Shown here piece by piece: positions 14,129 to 15,043 of a DNA stretch of 15,043 nucleotides. The position numbers were made by a program, and so were the translations under genes. Location of the stretch: assembly GCA_031281855.1 (NCBI GenBank), contig JAITEW010000217.1, positions 1 to 15,043 on the forward strand. The letters are read 5' to 3'. The DNA is from Treponema sp. Lineage in GTDB: Bacteria > Spirochaetota > Spirochaetia > Treponematales > Breznakiellaceae. Under the pieces are notes generated by a model. That model made no database searches, was not told the origin of the DNA, and saw nothing but the letters and a program-made list of their open reading frames with translations. How positions within the stretch are numbered: position 1 is the stretch's first letter; every line of letters begins with the position of its first letter.

Positions 14129-14932
14129 ATGGAAGTCCTGAACGGTAATTCCGGTTTCAAAGAGCCCCGGATACTAAAGGAAACCCCGGCGTATCTTTTG
14201 GCCTATAAACCGCCAAAGATGCACTCCGTTCCCCTGCGCGGCGGCGGCAGCCTTACCCGGTGGTGCGCCGCTTTCTTTCCTGAAATTCTGGACATCAGGG
14301 GCGTGAAAGCAGGCGAAGGGGGGCTTCTCCACAGGCTGGATTATGAAACCTGCGGCGTTGTGCTTGTTGCGCGGAATCAGGAAACCTATGACAGCCTTTG
14401 GAAGCAGCAGCAGGACGGCGGTATTGTCAAGGAATACTGCGCCCTTGTATGCCGGGCCTCTTCGGGCCTTCCGGGCTTTCCGCAGCGGCCCTTTGACTTT
14501 CCCCCGGAAAGAGCGGCGTTTGTCGAAAGTTTTTTCAGGCCTTACGGTCCCGGGCGGAAGGAAGTACGGCCTGTTGATCCCAAACAGAAGAGCCATAAGG
14601 AAACCGCTGCGGACAGGGGCAATCCTTACTGCACCGAAATAGCGGAAGCTCTAAAGGAACAGGATCTTTCTTTCGAAGAAGAAGTTTTCCGCTGCCGCGT
14701 CAGGATACGCCGCGGTTTCCGCCACCAGATCCGCTGCCACCTGGCATGGCTAGGTTTCCCTGTTCTGAACGATCCTGTTTACAGCGGCGCCAAAGACCCG
14801 GGCGGTTTTCTTGCCCTTATGGCCCAGGGAATCGCTTTCAGAGATCCCGAAACCGGCAGGGAACTGGAATATGTCATGACGGATCATACGTTTTTCCCTG
14901 AAATCCTCAGGCGTATTTCCGCTGCAAGGTAA
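14129..14932 (+). CDS. RluA-family pseudouridine synthase without S4 domain
   Basis: A 267-residue second pseudouridine synthase with no S4 domain. Seen: AYLLAYKPPKMHSVP (21-35), the catalytic motif HRLDYETCGVVL with Asp71 (Cys replaces the common Ser of TSG), VKEYCALV, and GFRHQIRCHLAWLGFPVLND near residues 196-215. The middle (about 110-175) is long and proline- and charge-rich compared with RluA, so the RNA target may differ; the substrate could be rRNA or tRNA. It starts three bases after the rluD-like stop with no strong ribosome site, consistent with coupled translation. Its last 49 bases overlap the 3' end of the convergent folC-like gene. Confidence 0.9.
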   Translation: MEVLNGNSGFKEPRILKETPAYLLAYKPPKMHSVPLRGGGSLTRWCAAFFPEILDIRGVKAGEGGLLHRLDYETCGVVLVARNQETYDSLWKQQQDGGIVKEYCALVCRASSGLPGFPQRPFDFPPERAAFVESFFRPYGPGRKEVRPVDPKQKSHKETAADRGNPYCTEIAEALKEQDLSFEEEVFRCRVRIRRGFRHQIRCHLAWLGFPVLNDPVYSGAKDPGGFLALMAQGIAFRDPETGRELEYVMTDHTFFPEILRRISAAR

Positions 14933-15043
14933 AACGAACCGGCCCCAAGGGCGGGAATCCCGTTTTCTGCGGATACTTTAAGGGCAAGATCAACAGCCTG
15001 GGCTGTGCCGGGGCAGAAGGCGATGTCCGGGGAATTGCCCGCC
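14884..15043 (-). CDS. FolC-like folylpolyglutamate/dihydrofolate synthase, C-terminal end
   Basis: Only the last 52 codons and stop (TGA, 14884-14886) are in the window; the gene enters from the right edge. The visible sequence reads AGNSPDIAFCPGTAQAVDLA and later PALGAGSFYLAAEIRLRISG. The pattern G-S-x-Y-L-A/V-x-E-x-R near the C-terminus is characteristic of FolC, the Mur-ligase-fold enzyme that adds glutamates to folates, where it is usually written TGSLYLVGEVR. Related Mur ligases lack this tail. The reading frame is open to the edge and the stop lies inside the convergent pseudouridine synthase gene, a 49-base tail-to-tail overlap. The call rests on a short piece. Confidence 0.72.
   Translation of the reverse strand, partial: AGNSPDIAFCPGTAQAVDLALKVSAENGIPALGAGSFYLAAEIRLRISGKNV

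Noticed and set aside
1..15043. Mobile elements, CRISPR arrays, tRNA genes or riboswitches
   Set aside because: No transposase, integrase, regular repeat-spacer pattern, tRNA-like fold or recognised riboswitch motif was seen on either strand, and gene spacing leaves little room for them.

Overview
The window looks like a chromosomal segment of a spirochaete, most likely a Treponema of the termite-gut type. This is inferred from flagellar rod genes of spirochaete style (flgF-flgG plus a FlgJ that is only the rod-binding part), a flagellar sigma-28 promoter, a PilZ/HEAT/ComEC/KsgA/YggS/RluD gene run and a moderately GC-rich composition. No database search was possible. No tRNA, rRNA, CRISPR array, insertion sequence or integrase is visible. 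Genes are packed tightly and no gap exceeds 300 bases.

Left block (1-4161, minus strand). Read in the direction of transcription: a DMT/EamA transporter, an alkyltransferase-like DNA repair protein (ATGA overlap with the transporter), citrate synthase with its own promoter, a LacI-family repressor with its own promoter, and at the window edge the N-terminal part of a glucosamine-6-phosphate deaminase family enzyme. A sigma-70-type promoter with a palindrome over its start point lies between the repressor and the deaminase gene, suggesting local control of amino-sugar use.

Flagellar block (4227-6414, plus strand). A near-consensus sigma-28 promoter stands directly before flgF, so close that the flgF message is probably leaderless. 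flgG and a rod-binding FlgJ-like gene follow. These three encode distal/proximal rod parts and a rod chaperone or cap of the periplasmic flagella.

Divergent junction (6417-7194). A CPBP-family membrane protease gene runs on the minus strand and meets flgJ end to end. Its 5' end has no ordinary in-frame start codon. Between it and the next plus-strand gene sits a long interrupted palindrome.

Right block (7195-14932, plus strand). Eight genes overlap or abut: a membrane-anchored PilZ (c-di-GMP receptor) protein, an exported HEAT-repeat protein, a short ComEC lacking the C-terminal beta-lactamase-like domain, KsgA (TTG start overlapping comEC by 20 bases), the PLP protein YggS, a small membrane protein of unknown role, and two different RluA-superfamily pseudouridine synthases. 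It combines envelope/second-messenger genes with ribosome-maturation genes in one probable transcript. At the far right edge the C-terminus of a minus-strand folC-like gene overlaps the last pseudouridine synthase gene tail to tail.

No single clearly new system stands out. The best leads are the leaderless sigma-28 flgF start, the PilZ-HEAT-ComEC trio, the palindrome and unusual start of the CPBP gene, and the palindrome over the deaminase promoter.
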